From the NCBI RefSeq assembly GCF_002799245.1, contig NZ_NEQV01000005.1, forward strand, positions 62,001 to 126,000: a stretch of DNA of 64,000 nucleotides. The letters are read 5' to 3'. Source of the DNA: Stenotrophomonas maltophilia (GTDB lineage: Bacteria > Pseudomonadota > Gammaproteobacteria > Xanthomonadales > Xanthomonadaceae). Position numbers and translations under genes: made by a program. Shown here in pieces: positions 29,914-37,948 of the stretch. The stretch's first letter is position 1; every line of letters begins with the position of its first letter. The notes under the pieces are model-generated. The model ran no database searches. It had not been told where the DNA came from and saw only the letters and a list, made by a program, of their open reading frames with translations.

Positions 29914-30262
29914 TGATCCCGCAATCCAGGAAATCTTCCAGGCGTTGGCCGACCCGACCCGTTGCGCAATCGTGGCTGCGCTGGGGCAGGGGCCGCGCAC
30001 GGTGTCGATGCTGGCCGAGCCGTTCGAGATGGCCTTGCCCTCGCTGATGAAGCATCTGGCCGTGCTGGAACGCAGCGGCGTGGTGCGCAGCCACAAGCAG
30101 GGGCGCATACGCACCTGCGAACTGGTGCCGGCGCGGCTGGGCCAGGCCGAGCAATGGCTGGCCGGGCAGCGTGCCGCATGGGAAGCGCGCACCGACCGCA
30201 TGGCCGATTTCGTCGAATCCCTTCACCGACAGGAGCAGGCCCATGGCCGCAGACGCAGGTAG
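29903..30262 (+). CDS. ArsR-family transcriptional regulator
   Basis: A 119-residue winged-helix repressor. The HTH core reads I-F-Q-A-L-A-D-P-T-R-C-A-I-V-A-A-L, then V-S-M-L-A-E-P-F, L-P-S-L-M-K-H-L-A-V-L-E-R-S-G-V-V and the wing H-K-Q-G-R-I-R. It lacks the metal-binding ELCVCDL motif and belongs to the subgroup paired with SRPBCC (AHSA1) proteins. An upstream ATG at 29852 is possible; 29903 begins the conserved domain. It overlaps the SRPBCC gene by 20 bases. Confidence 0.85.
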   Translation: MGKYDPAIQEIFQALADPTRCAIVAALGQGPRTVSMLAEPFEMALPSLMKHLAVLERSGVVRSHKQGRIRTCELVPARLGQAEQWLAGQRAAWEARTDRMADFVESLHRQEQAHGRRRR

Positions 30263-30722
30263 CAACCCCGACACCGATCTGGTCATCACCCGCGTGCTGG
30301 ACGCAACGCGCGCGGCCTTGTGGCGGGCCTGGACCGACCCGGAACTGCTGCGCCAGTGGTGGTGCCCGAAGCCGTGGACAACCGAGGTGCGTGCATTCGA
30401 CCTGCGCCCCGGCGGGGCCTTCCACACCTTCATGCAGGGCCCGGATGGCGGCAGCAGTGACAATCCGGGCAGTTTCCTGGAGATCGTGCCGGAGCAGCGC
30501 CTGGTGTTCACCTCGATGCTGGGTGCGGGCTGGCGACCGCAGTCACCCTGGCTGGGCTTCACTGCCATCATCACGATGGAGGACGAGGGGCAGGGCTGTC
30601 GCTACACCGCGCGGGTGATGCACCCGGACAAGGCCCTGCGGGACCAGCATGAGCAGCTGGGCTTCTTCGACGGCTGGAATACCGTCATCGGCCAGCTGGA
30701 AGCGTTCGCGGCCGGCCTGTAG
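30243..30722 (+). CDS. SRPBCC/AHSA1-domain protein
   Basis: A 159-residue START-like protein of the activator of Hsp90 ATPase (AHSA1) family. Signature elements are V-L-D-A-T-R-A-A-L-W-R-A-W-T-D-P-E-L-L-R-Q-W-W, then D-L-R-P-G-G-A-F and the C-terminal G-F-F-D-G-W-N. These proteins have a deep hydrophobic cavity; ligands are mostly unknown. ArsR-AHSA1 pairs like this one are frequent in proteobacteria, the regulator controlling its partner. Confidence 0.88.
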   Translation: MAADAGSNPDTDLVITRVLDATRAALWRAWTDPELLRQWWCPKPWTTEVRAFDLRPGGAFHTFMQGPDGGSSDNPGSFLEIVPEQRLVFTSMLGAGWRPQSPWLGFTAIITMEDEGQGCRYTARVMHPDKALRDQHEQLGFFDGWNTVIGQLEAFAAGL

Positions 30723-30732
30723 GACCGCGCTT

Positions 30733-30819
30733 GGGGTCAGAGCCCTTTCGTGGCGAAAGGGATCTGACCCCAGCAAACACGGGGTCGGATCCCTCTCGAC
30801 AAGAGAGGGATCTGACCCC
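30733..30819. repeat. Two GGGGTCAGATCC palindromes in tandem
   Basis: 30733-30771 and 30781-30819 are both hairpins with GGGGTC outer arms closing on GATCTGACCCC, related to 3260-3300 but with diverged centres. They lie between convergent SRPBCC and upp genes. Confidence 0.8.
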
Positions 30820-30830
30820 GGTTCACCGGA

Positions 30831-31463
30831 TCAACCGACGCGGGTACCGAAGATGCGGTCGCCGGCATCGCCCAGGCCCGGCAGGATGTAGCCCTTGTCG
30901 TTGAGCTGGGCATCGATGGCCGCGGTGTAGATCTCCACGTCCGGGTGCACCGCCTTGACCGCGTCGATGCCTTCCGGCGCGGCCACCAGGAAGATGCCCT
31001 TGATGCGGCGGGCGCCGGCGCGCTTGAGCATGTCGATGGTGGCGATCAGGGTGCCGCCGGTGGCCAGCATCGGGTCCAGGATCAGCGCGTCGCGCTCTTC
31101 CAGGCGGCCGGTCAGGCGCTCGAAGTAGGGCACCGGCTGCAGGGTTTCTTCATCGCGCTGCAGGCCGACCACGCTGACGCGGGCTGCCGGGATCAGCGAC
31201 AGCACGCCGCTGAGCATGCCCAGGCCGGCACGCAGGATCGGCACCACGGTGATCTTGGCGCCGGCAATGCGCTGCACGGTGACCGGGCCGGCCCAACCGG
31301 GCAGGGTGTGCGGCTCGGTGTCCAGGTCGGCGGTGGCCTCGTAGGCCAGCAGCGTACCCAGCTCGTTGGCCAGTTCGCGGAAATCCTTGGTGCTGAGCGC
31401 AGCATTGCGCATCAGGCCGATCTTGTGCTGCACCAGCGGGTGGCGCACTTCGACGATCTTCAT
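30831..31463 (-). CDS. upp: Uracil phosphoribosyltransferase
   Basis: Upp converts uracil and PRPP to UMP in pyrimidine salvage. The 210-residue protein starts [14 protein letters not shown], the family start. The PRPP loop is [11 protein letters not shown] (about residues 128-138) and the uracil-binding C-terminus is [17 protein letters not shown]. Monocistronic here; a 170-base gap separates it from the divergent TonB receptor. Confidence 0.97.
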   Translation of the reverse strand: MKIVEVRHPLVQHKIGLMRNAALSTKDFRELANELGTLLAYEATADLDTEPHTLPGWAGPVTVQRIAGAKITVVPILRAGLGMLSGVLSLIPAARVSVVGLQRDEETLQPVPYFERLTGRLEERDALILDPMLATGGTLIATIDMLKRAGARRIKGIFLVAAPEGIDAVKAVHPDVEIYTAAIDAQLNDKGYILPGLGDAGDRIFGTRVG

Positions 31464-31633
31464 GGTCGGGAAGGGGGAAAAGGGGAGAGAGGGCGCCATT
31501 TTGCCGGATTGGCGTGTCGAATCCCAAACCGGGCCGGAGCCGCCGTACATGAAATGTGCAGATGCATGTCACGGCCATGCAACCTTGCGGACATACCGTG
31601 CAGACCCATTCTTAACAGGAATGGGGATTCCCA

Positions 31634-34195
31634 GTGCATATCAAGACTCCGTTGGCCGTTGCCATCACCCTGACCCTGGCGATGGGGGCCGCAGCACCGC
31701 TGCAGGCAGCCGGGCAGCAGGCGGTAGCCGCCACCGGCGCCGTGGCTGCCGACGCGGTCGACCTGGATCGCATCGAAGTGCGCGCCCAGCTCGAATCGCA
31801 GATCCGCGCGGTCGACCTCAAGCGCAGCAGCGACGCCATCGAGGACGCGGTGTCCTCCGATGCCCTGGGCCAGTACCCGGACAAGAACGTCGCCGAATCA
31901 CTGCAGCGCCTGCCGGGCGTCAGCGTGACCCGCGACCAGGGCGAAGGTCGCTTCGTGGTCATTCGCGGCCTGGATGCCAATCTCAACAGCGTCAGCGTGG
32001 ATGGCATTGCCGTCGGTACCCCGGAAGATTCCAGCCGTGCCGCGCCGCTGGACGTGATCCCGTCCGACTCCACCGAGCGCCTGCGCGTGGTCAAGTCGCC
32101 GACCCCGGACATGCCGGGTGATGCCATCGGTGGTGCCGTGCTGGTGGAATCGGCTTCGGCCTTCGACCGTGACGGTCGCAGCCTGCGCGGCAAGATCGAG
32201 GGCAGCCACCAGCAGCTGTCCGGCGAGACCAGCCCCAAGGCCGCCTTCAATTACAGCGAAGTGTTCAACGACACGTTCGGCGTAGCGCTGGGAGTGAATT
32301 ACCAGAAGCGCAGGTTCGAGTCGGACAACACCGAAGTAGAGTACGACGGTGAGGACGATGCCGTCCCCGGTGACGTGACCGCGATCAACCTGCAGCACCG
32401 CAAGTACGAGATCGAGCGCAAGCGCATCGGCGCCAACCTCAACCTCGACTGGCGCCCCAACGAAGACAGCAAGTACTACCTGCGCACGCTGTACAGCCAG
32501 TTCGACGATGCGGAGACCCGCCAGCGCGTGATCTTCAACTTCGACGACGCGAAGATGGTCAGGACCGTCACCGACCAGTACCGCCTGGATGGCATGCCGA
32601 AGGATTCGATCGACAAGCGCATGCGCTACCGCACCAAGAAGGAAAACACCTTCGCGGCCAGTCTCGGTGGCGAGAACAAGCTGACCAATGCCGTGGTCGA
32701 TTACCGCATCGGCTACACCCGTACCGAAGAGCGCGTGAACGACGAGATGGAGGCGCGCTTCAAGCTCAACGGCAAGGCTTTCAACGGCACCCTGGACCAG
32801 AGCAGCCGCCTGCCCAGCTACAGCTTCGACAATCCGCAGTGGCTGGACAACAGCAACTACGCGTTTGACCGCTTCGTGCTCTCGCCCAAGCAGGTGAACG
32901 ACAAGGAGCACAGCGCACAGGTCAACGTGCGCTTCGACGGCGACAGCAGCAGCATCAAGTTCGGCCTGCTGGGCCGCTGGCGCGACCGCGACGTGAATGT
33001 GGATGAGCGCGAACTGCGTGTCGGCCCGAAGGTGGCACTGTCGAGCTGGACCACCTCCTCGCCCGAACACCGCCACGGCAACCTCGGCGACGGCATGGAT
33101 TCGGCCGCGATGCGTGCCTTCTGGGCGGCCAATGGCGGCCAGTACAGCGCCCGTCCGCAGGACGCAGGTGGCAACGCGATGACCTCGCTGGAAGAGGACT
33201 ATGTGGCCAGCGAAGACATCTTCGCCAGCTACGCCATGGGTACCTGGGACGTAGGTGCGCTGCGCATCATCGGCGGCGTGCGCGTGGAAAACACCCGCTT
33301 CAAGGCGGTCGGCAACCAGGTGGACGTGGCTGCCGACGGCCGTGGCTTCACCGTCACCCCGCGCGTGGCCAACAGCAGCTACACCAATGTGCTGCCGGGC
33401 CTGCACCTGCGCTATGACGCCGCCGATGACTGGGTGCTGCGCGCCTCGGCCAACAAGACCATATCGCGCCCGTCCTTCGGCGACGTCTCGCCGCGCGTGG
33501 GCTACAGCCGGGGTGACGAGGAAGTGCGCCTGGGCAACCCGGAGCTGGATCCGTACGAGTCGAAGAACATCGACCTGTCGGTGGAGAAGTACATCGGCAG
33601 CAGCGGCATCGTTTCGCTGGGCCTGTTCCACAAGTCGATCGATGGCTACATCGTGGAAACCGTGCGTACCAACGATCCGGCCTACGGCGGGTTTGACGTG
33701 ACCCAGCCGATCAACGGTCGCAAGGCCACCGTGCGGGGTGCGGAATTCAACTGGCAGCAGCAGCTGGCCTTCCTGCCGGACGGCCTGGATGGCCTGCTGG
33801 TCGGTGCCAGCGGCACCTGGCTGGATACCAGTTTCGATGCCGGCATCAAGGACCGTGCGGGCGAGGACTTCACGCTGCCGCGCGCCTCCAAGCATGTCTA
33901 CAGCGCACACATCGGCTATGAAAAATACGGTGTAAGCACGCGCCTGGCGGCCGTGTACCGCAGCGAGTACCTGGACAGCATCGGCAAGGGCCGCGCATTC
34001 GACATCTACGTGGCACCCAACACCCAGCTCGATTTCTCGCTGGACTACAAGTTCACCCCGCGCGTGAGCGTGTACTTCGAAGCGCAGAACCTGCTGGACA
34101 AGCCGTTGGAGCTGTACCAGGGCACCCGTTCGCGCACCCTGCAGATGGAAGAGTACGGCCGCACCTATGCGCTGGGCCTGAAGGTGGCACTGTGA
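31634..34195 (+). CDS. TonB-dependent receptor
   Basis: An 853-residue outer-membrane receptor with a signal peptide (M-H-I-K-T-P-L-A-V-A to L-Q-A-A), a plug domain containing V-A-E-S-L-Q-R-L-P-G-V-S-V-T and I-R-G-L-D-A-N-L-N-S-V-S-V-D-G, and a C-terminal barrel ending L-G-L-K-V-A-L. It is of the kind common in Xanthomonas and Caulobacter, many of which import organic nutrients rather than siderophores. The start is a GTG. Its stop overlaps the start of the phytase-like gene (TGATG), making it the first gene of a probable four-gene operon for phosphorylated substrates. Confidence 0.9.
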   Translation: MHIKTPLAVAITLTLAMGAAAPLQAAGQQAVAATGAVAADAVDLDRIEVRAQLESQIRAVDLKRSSDAIEDAVSSDALGQYPDKNVAESLQRLPGVSVTRDQGEGRFVVIRGLDANLNSVSVDGIAVGTPEDSSRAAPLDVIPSDSTERLRVVKSPTPDMPGDAIGGAVLVESASAFDRDGRSLRGKIEGSHQQLSGETSPKAAFNYSEVFNDTFGVALGVNYQKRRFESDNTEVEYDGEDDAVPGDVTAINLQHRKYEIERKRIGANLNLDWRPNEDSKYYLRTLYSQFDDAETRQRVIFNFDDAKMVRTVTDQYRLDGMPKDSIDKRMRYRTKKENTFAASLGGENKLTNAVVDYRIGYTRTEERVNDEMEARFKLNGKAFNGTLDQSSRLPSYSFDNPQWLDNSNYAFDRFVLSPKQVNDKEHSAQVNVRFDGDSSSIKFGLLGRWRDRDVNVDERELRVGPKVALSSWTTSSPEHRHGNLGDGMDSAAMRAFWAANGGQYSARPQDAGGNAMTSLEEDYVASEDIFASYAMGTWDVGALRIIGGVRVENTRFKAVGNQVDVAADGRGFTVTPRVANSSYTNVLPGLHLRYDAADDWVLRASANKTISRPSFGDVSPRVGYSRGDEEVRLGNPELDPYESKNIDLSVEKYIGSSGIVSLGLFHKSIDGYIVETVRTNDPAYGGFDVTQPINGRKATVRGAEFNWQQQLAFLPDGLDGLLVGASGTWLDTSFDAGIKDRAGEDFTLPRASKHVYSAHIGYEKYGVSTRLAAVYRSEYLDSIGKGRAFDIYVAPNTQLDFSLDYKFTPRVSVYFEAQNLLDKPLELYQGTRSRTLQMEEYGRTYALGLKVAL

Positions 34196-35310
34196 TGGCG
34201 CGTGGCATTGCTGTCCTGGCCGCGGCGCTGGCCCTCACGCTGGTTGCCGGCTGCACGCCGGCCACCGGCAACGATCCGGTTGCGGGAGCGGCCGCGCCGG
34301 CCGCCAGTGGCGAGCGCGTGGTGACCACCATCGCCGAAGCCTTCCTTTCGCCGATGACCCCGGCCGACAATATCGACTCGCCGGCGGCCTGGCGCGCACC
34401 GGATGGCGCGCTGTGGCTGATCGCCACCGCCAAGGCCACCGACAAGCTGGTGATCTACGACGGCAGCACCGGCCAGCACCTGCGTGACGTCGGCAGCAGC
34501 GGCACCGCACCTGGGCAGTTCGACCGCCCAAACGGCATCGCGGTGACCGACGACCTGCTGTGGATCGTGGAGCGCGACAATCACCGCGTCCAGGTACTGA
34601 GCCTGCCGGACTTCGCGCCGCTGGCGACGTTCGCTGCGGACGACCTGCGCAAGCCGTACGGGCTGTGGGTCGACCGCCGTGCCGATGGCTACAGCGTCTA
34701 CGTCACCGATTCCTGGGACAACGGCGAGGATGCGCAAGGCAATGACATCCTGCCGCCGCTGGCCGAACTGGACAAGCGCGTGCGCCAGTACCACGTGACC
34801 CGTGACGGTGCCAGGGTCGAGGCGAAGCGGGTGGCCAACATCGGAGACACCACCGAGGCGGGGGCGCTGCGCGTGGTCGAATCGATCTGGGGCGACCCGG
34901 ACAACGATCGGCTGCTGATCGCCGAAGAGGACGAGAGCTACGCCAGCGAGTTCAAGGTCTATACCCTGGCGGGCCGCTTCACCGGCACCACGTTCGGCCG
35001 CGACGTGTTCAAGGCCCAGGCCGAAGGCGTGACCCTGCGCACCTGCGGCAAGGATGGCTGGTGGATCACCACCGAACAGGGCAAGCAGCGCAGCGTGTTC
35101 CACCTGTTCGACCGGCACACGCTGAAGCCGGTCGGCGCGTTCCAGGGCAATACCGTGGCCAACACTGATGGTATCTGGATGATGCAGCAACCCAGCGCGC
35201 GCTTCCCGCACGGTGCGCTCTATGCCGTGCACGACGACCAGGGCGTGGTGGCCTTCGACTGGGAAAGCATCGCCAAGCAGTTGGCGCTGCCGCTGGAGTG
35301 TGGCGCATGA
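34195..35310 (+). CDS. Phytase-like beta-propeller lipoprotein
   Basis: A 371-residue lipoprotein (signal ends L-V-A-G-C, cysteine near residue 19) with a beta-propeller. The segments T-P-A-D-N-I-D-S-P-A-A-W near residue 55, then L-I-A-T-A-K-A-T-D-K-L-V-I-Y-D, G-Q-F-D-R-P-N-G-I-A-V and the C-terminal A-V-H-D-D-Q-G-V-V-A-F-D-W resemble beta-propeller phytases and NHL-type propellers. Phytases release phosphate from inositol hexakisphosphate and need calcium at acidic residues like those seen here. Neighbours (TonB receptor, metallophosphatase, pyrophosphatase) fit. A sugar-acid lactonase-type propeller is the alternative. Confidence 0.65.
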   Translation: MARGIAVLAAALALTLVAGCTPATGNDPVAGAAAPAASGERVVTTIAEAFLSPMTPADNIDSPAAWRAPDGALWLIATAKATDKLVIYDGSTGQHLRDVGSSGTAPGQFDRPNGIAVTDDLLWIVERDNHRVQVLSLPDFAPLATFAADDLRKPYGLWVDRRADGYSVYVTDSWDNGEDAQGNDILPPLAELDKRVRQYHVTRDGARVEAKRVANIGDTTEAGALRVVESIWGDPDNDRLLIAEEDESYASEFKVYTLAGRFTGTTFGRDVFKAQAEGVTLRTCGKDGWWITTEQGKQRSVFHLFDRHTLKPVGAFQGNTVANTDGIWMMQQPSARFPHGALYAVHDDQGVVAFDWESIAKQLALPLECGA

Positions 35311-36674
35311 GTGGGCAATGCGTGATGCGCGCGTTGGCGCTTGGCCTGCTGCTGGCGCTGCCGTCGCTGTCGTTCGCGGCGGCCGAACCGAATACCCAGG
35401 TGCCGGCGGGTAGCCGCCACTACGCAGCGACAACGGTGCCGGACCGCATCGTCGCCTCGCCGTCGGCCGATGCCAGTCATGCTTTCGCCGTGGCCTGGCG
35501 CACCGATGGCAGCGTGCAGGCGCCGCTGCTGGAGATCGCGCCGGCCGCAGATTCGCCGGCCATCGAAGGCATCCGCCAGGTGCGTGCGACGACCCGCGCG
35601 CTGCAGACCGAAAACGGTCTGTCGCACCACCATCGTGCAGATATCGATGGCCTGCAGCCGGATACCCAGTACGTCTACCGTGTGCAGGGCAATGGCAGCT
35701 GGAGCGCCTGGAACCAGCTGCGCACGCTGGCCGGCGCCGATCAGCCGCTGACCCTGCTGTACTTCGGCGACACCCAGAACAAGAACGTCAGCCATGTCAG
35801 CCGCGTGGTGCGTGCCGCGCAGAAGGCTGCACCGCAGGCGCGAGTGAGCCTGTTCGCCGGCGACCTGGTCAGCGGTGGCGACAACATGGACGACAGTGAG
35901 TGGGGCGAATGGTTCGCCGCCGCCGGCTGGCTTGCGCAGGAAACGCTGGTGGCGCCGGCGATCGGCAACCACGAATACTTCGAGGAGTTCGAGGACACCC
36001 CGCAGGAGCGCCGCGTGCTCGGCCGCCACTGGCCGGTGACGTTCGCGTTGCCGGGCAATGGTGCTGCCGCCGCACAGCAGACCAGCTACTGGTTCGATGC
36101 GCAGAGTGCGCGCGTGGTGGTGCTTGACGGTACCTCGGCACTCGATCTCGGCACGGCCAAGGCACAGGCGCAGTGGCTGGACAAGGTACTGGCCGGCAAT
36201 CGGCAGGCGTGGACCATCGTGCTGCTGCACCAGCCGTTCTATTCGCCGCGCGAAGGCCGCGAGAACGCTGCACTGCGTGACGTGCTGCTGCCGGTGGTAC
36301 GCCGCCACAACGTCGACCTGGTGCTGCAGGGCCACGATCACACCTATGGACGTCGTGGCGAGGGGCAGGCCGCAACGCCGCAGTATGTGGTGACCGTGGC
36401 GGGACCCAAGCAGTACCGCCTTTCCGACGAAGCGCGAAAGACCATGGATCCGGTGGCCGAGGACACCCAGCTGTTCCAGGTGCTGGACATCGACCCGCAG
36501 CATCTGCGCTATGAAGCGCGCACCGTGACCGGCCGTCTCTACGATGCCTTCGAACTGCGCCGCGATGCCAAGGGTGGAAAGCAGCGCACGGAGCTGACCG
36601 AAGGCCGCATCGCACCGCGCGACTGCCCGCGTGCGCAGACCGCCAAGGGTCGTGCCGACCGCTGCTGGGAATGA
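35307..36674 (+). CDS. Secreted purple-acid-phosphatase-like metallophosphoesterase
   Basis: A 455-residue exported phosphoesterase with a signal peptide (to S-F-A-A-A). An N-terminal fibronectin-like domain ends in Y-V-Y-R-V-Q-G-N-G-S-W-S, as in purple acid phosphatases, then the metal motifs F-G-D-T-Q, F-A-G-D-L-V, G-N-H-E, H-Q-P-F and G-H-D-H-T-Y follow in order. It starts within the stop of the phytase-like gene (ATGA). Released phosphate or phosphomonoesters from the upstream enzyme are plausible substrates. Confidence 0.88.
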   Translation: MSGQCVMRALALGLLLALPSLSFAAAEPNTQVPAGSRHYAATTVPDRIVASPSADASHAFAVAWRTDGSVQAPLLEIAPAADSPAIEGIRQVRATTRALQTENGLSHHHRADIDGLQPDTQYVYRVQGNGSWSAWNQLRTLAGADQPLTLLYFGDTQNKNVSHVSRVVRAAQKAAPQARVSLFAGDLVSGGDNMDDSEWGEWFAAAGWLAQETLVAPAIGNHEYFEEFEDTPQERRVLGRHWPVTFALPGNGAAAAQQTSYWFDAQSARVVVLDGTSALDLGTAKAQAQWLDKVLAGNRQAWTIVLLHQPFYSPREGRENAALRDVLLPVVRRHNVDLVLQGHDHTYGRRGEGQAATPQYVVTVAGPKQYRLSDEARKTMDPVAEDTQLFQVLDIDPQHLRYEARTVTGRLYDAFELRRDAKGGKQRTELTEGRIAPRDCPRAQTAKGRADRCWE

Positions 36675-36684
36675 GGAGACGCCG

Positions 36685-37311
36685 ATGACCACGCCCCGCC
36701 GCATCCTTCCTCTCGCTGCCATCGGCGGCGCCCTGCTGTTGCTGGCCAGCGCGGTGACCGCTGCCGATACCGTGCTGCATCCGTTCCTGGTGGCCCAGCC
36801 GAAGCAGGCGCCGCAGGAGGTGAATCTGGCGGTGGAGATTCCGGCCGGCAGCTTCACCAAGTACGAAATCAAGGAAGACGGCCTGGTGCATGTGGACCGC
36901 TTCCAGTCGATGCCGGTCGCCTATCCGGCCAACTATGGCTCGATGCCGCGCACGCTGGCCGGTGACAACGATCCACTGGATGCGCTGGTGCTGACCCGCG
37001 AGCCCCTGCATCCGGGCGTGATCGTGCGTTTCCGGCCGATCGGTTACCTGAAAATGGTCGATGGCGGCGAGCATGACGAGAAGATCATCGGCGTGCCAAC
37101 CGACAAGGTCGACCCGACCTATGCCAACGTCCGCGACCTGGCGGATCTGCCGGAGATCGAGCGCCAGCGCATCGAGGCCTTCTTCCGGGTCTACAAGGAC
37201 CTGCCGGCCGGGCGCAACCCGGTGAAGCTCAACGGCTGGGGCAACGCCGCCGAAGCGCGGGCGCTGATCAGCGAAGCGATGCAACGCTTCGACGCGCGCC
37301 CGGGTTCCTGA
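36685..37311 (+). CDS. Exported family I inorganic pyrophosphatase
   Basis: A 208-residue soluble pyrophosphatase of family I, but with an N-terminal signal peptide (M-T-T-P-R-R-I-L-P-L-A-A-I-G-G-A-L-L to V-T-A-A), unlike cytoplasmic Ppa. Active-site motifs are I-P-A-G-S-F-T-K-Y-E, Y-P-A-N-Y-G, and the hallmark D-N-D-P-L-D-A-L-V-L, with M-V-D-G-G-E-H-D-E-K-I-I for metal binding. It lies 10 bases after the metallophosphatase. The ATG at 36685 begins the signal; an exported pyrophosphatase next to phosphatases suggests periplasmic pyrophosphate use. Confidence 0.9.
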   Translation: MTTPRRILPLAAIGGALLLLASAVTAADTVLHPFLVAQPKQAPQEVNLAVEIPAGSFTKYEIKEDGLVHVDRFQSMPVAYPANYGSMPRTLAGDNDPLDALVLTREPLHPGVIVRFRPIGYLKMVDGGEHDEKIIGVPTDKVDPTYANVRDLADLPEIERQRIEAFFRVYKDLPAGRNPVKLNGWGNAAEARALISEAMQRFDARPGS

Positions 37312-37369
37312 CCGGGCCGGCGCCCTCCGGCGGTATATGATCGCCGCTCAATCCCCGGAGGCAGCGTGG

Positions 37370-37816
37370 ATGGGTGGATCGACATGGGTACGTGGCGCCG
37401 GGGCCACCCTGCTGGTGCTGGAGCTGCTGTTGCTGGCGATTCCGGTGACCTTGCTGGATGGCTTCGGCCTGTTGGTGCTGTTGCAGCCCAATGATCATCC
37501 GGACCGGATGCCGACGCTGGTGGGGACCGTGCTGGCAGGCATCGGCCTGCTGGGTTTCTGGTGGCTGACGGGTGCATTCCTGCTCAACGGCCTTACCCTG
37601 CGTGGCTCGCCGTGGGGCGCGCGGGTGGGGGCCGGGGTGGGTGTTGCGCTGTGCCTGGCAAGCCTGATGGTCGGCCTGTTGTTCGGTCGTCTGACCGGCT
37701 GGGCCCTGGTGGGCTTGCTGGGGCTGCCGATACTGGTGCCGCTGGCACATATGCTCTGCGCCACGTGGCAGCGGCCGATCCGTGACGGGACAGCGCCCTC
37801 GCGCGGTGATCGCTAA
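37370..37816 (+). CDS. Small integral membrane protein, unknown
   Basis: A 148-residue protein with four predicted hydrophobic helices (about residues 10-32, 46-70, 80-102 and 108-125) and no recognisable motif. A GGAGG site 8 bases before the ATG at 37370 supports this start; a longer frame begins at 37337. It stands alone between the pyrophosphatase gene and phr. I do not recognise the family. Confidence 0.6.
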   Translation: MGGSTWVRGAGATLLVLELLLLAIPVTLLDGFGLLVLLQPNDHPDRMPTLVGTVLAGIGLLGFWWLTGAFLLNGLTLRGSPWGARVGAGVGVALCLASLMVGLLFGRLTGWALVGLLGLPILVPLAHMLCATWQRPIRDGTAPSRGDR

Positions 37817-37948
37817 GGGCATGATGTGGAGCAGTGCAGACGCGCCTGGTGCACGCCTTGAAGCCGCCATGACGCGCCGCGCGCCGCGGCAGGCTTCACT
37901 CCACTTCACAGCTGCTGGCTATCATGTGCGCCTTCAACAACCAGGGCG

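Noticed and set aside
31464..31633. Pho box upstream of the phosphate-related operon
   Set aside because: Only a weak TGTCAC half-site; no second half at 11-base spacing convincing enough.
31898..33910. 670-codon minus-strand frame opposite the TonB receptor
   Set aside because: Shadow frame; receptor is intact and no recognisable domain appears.
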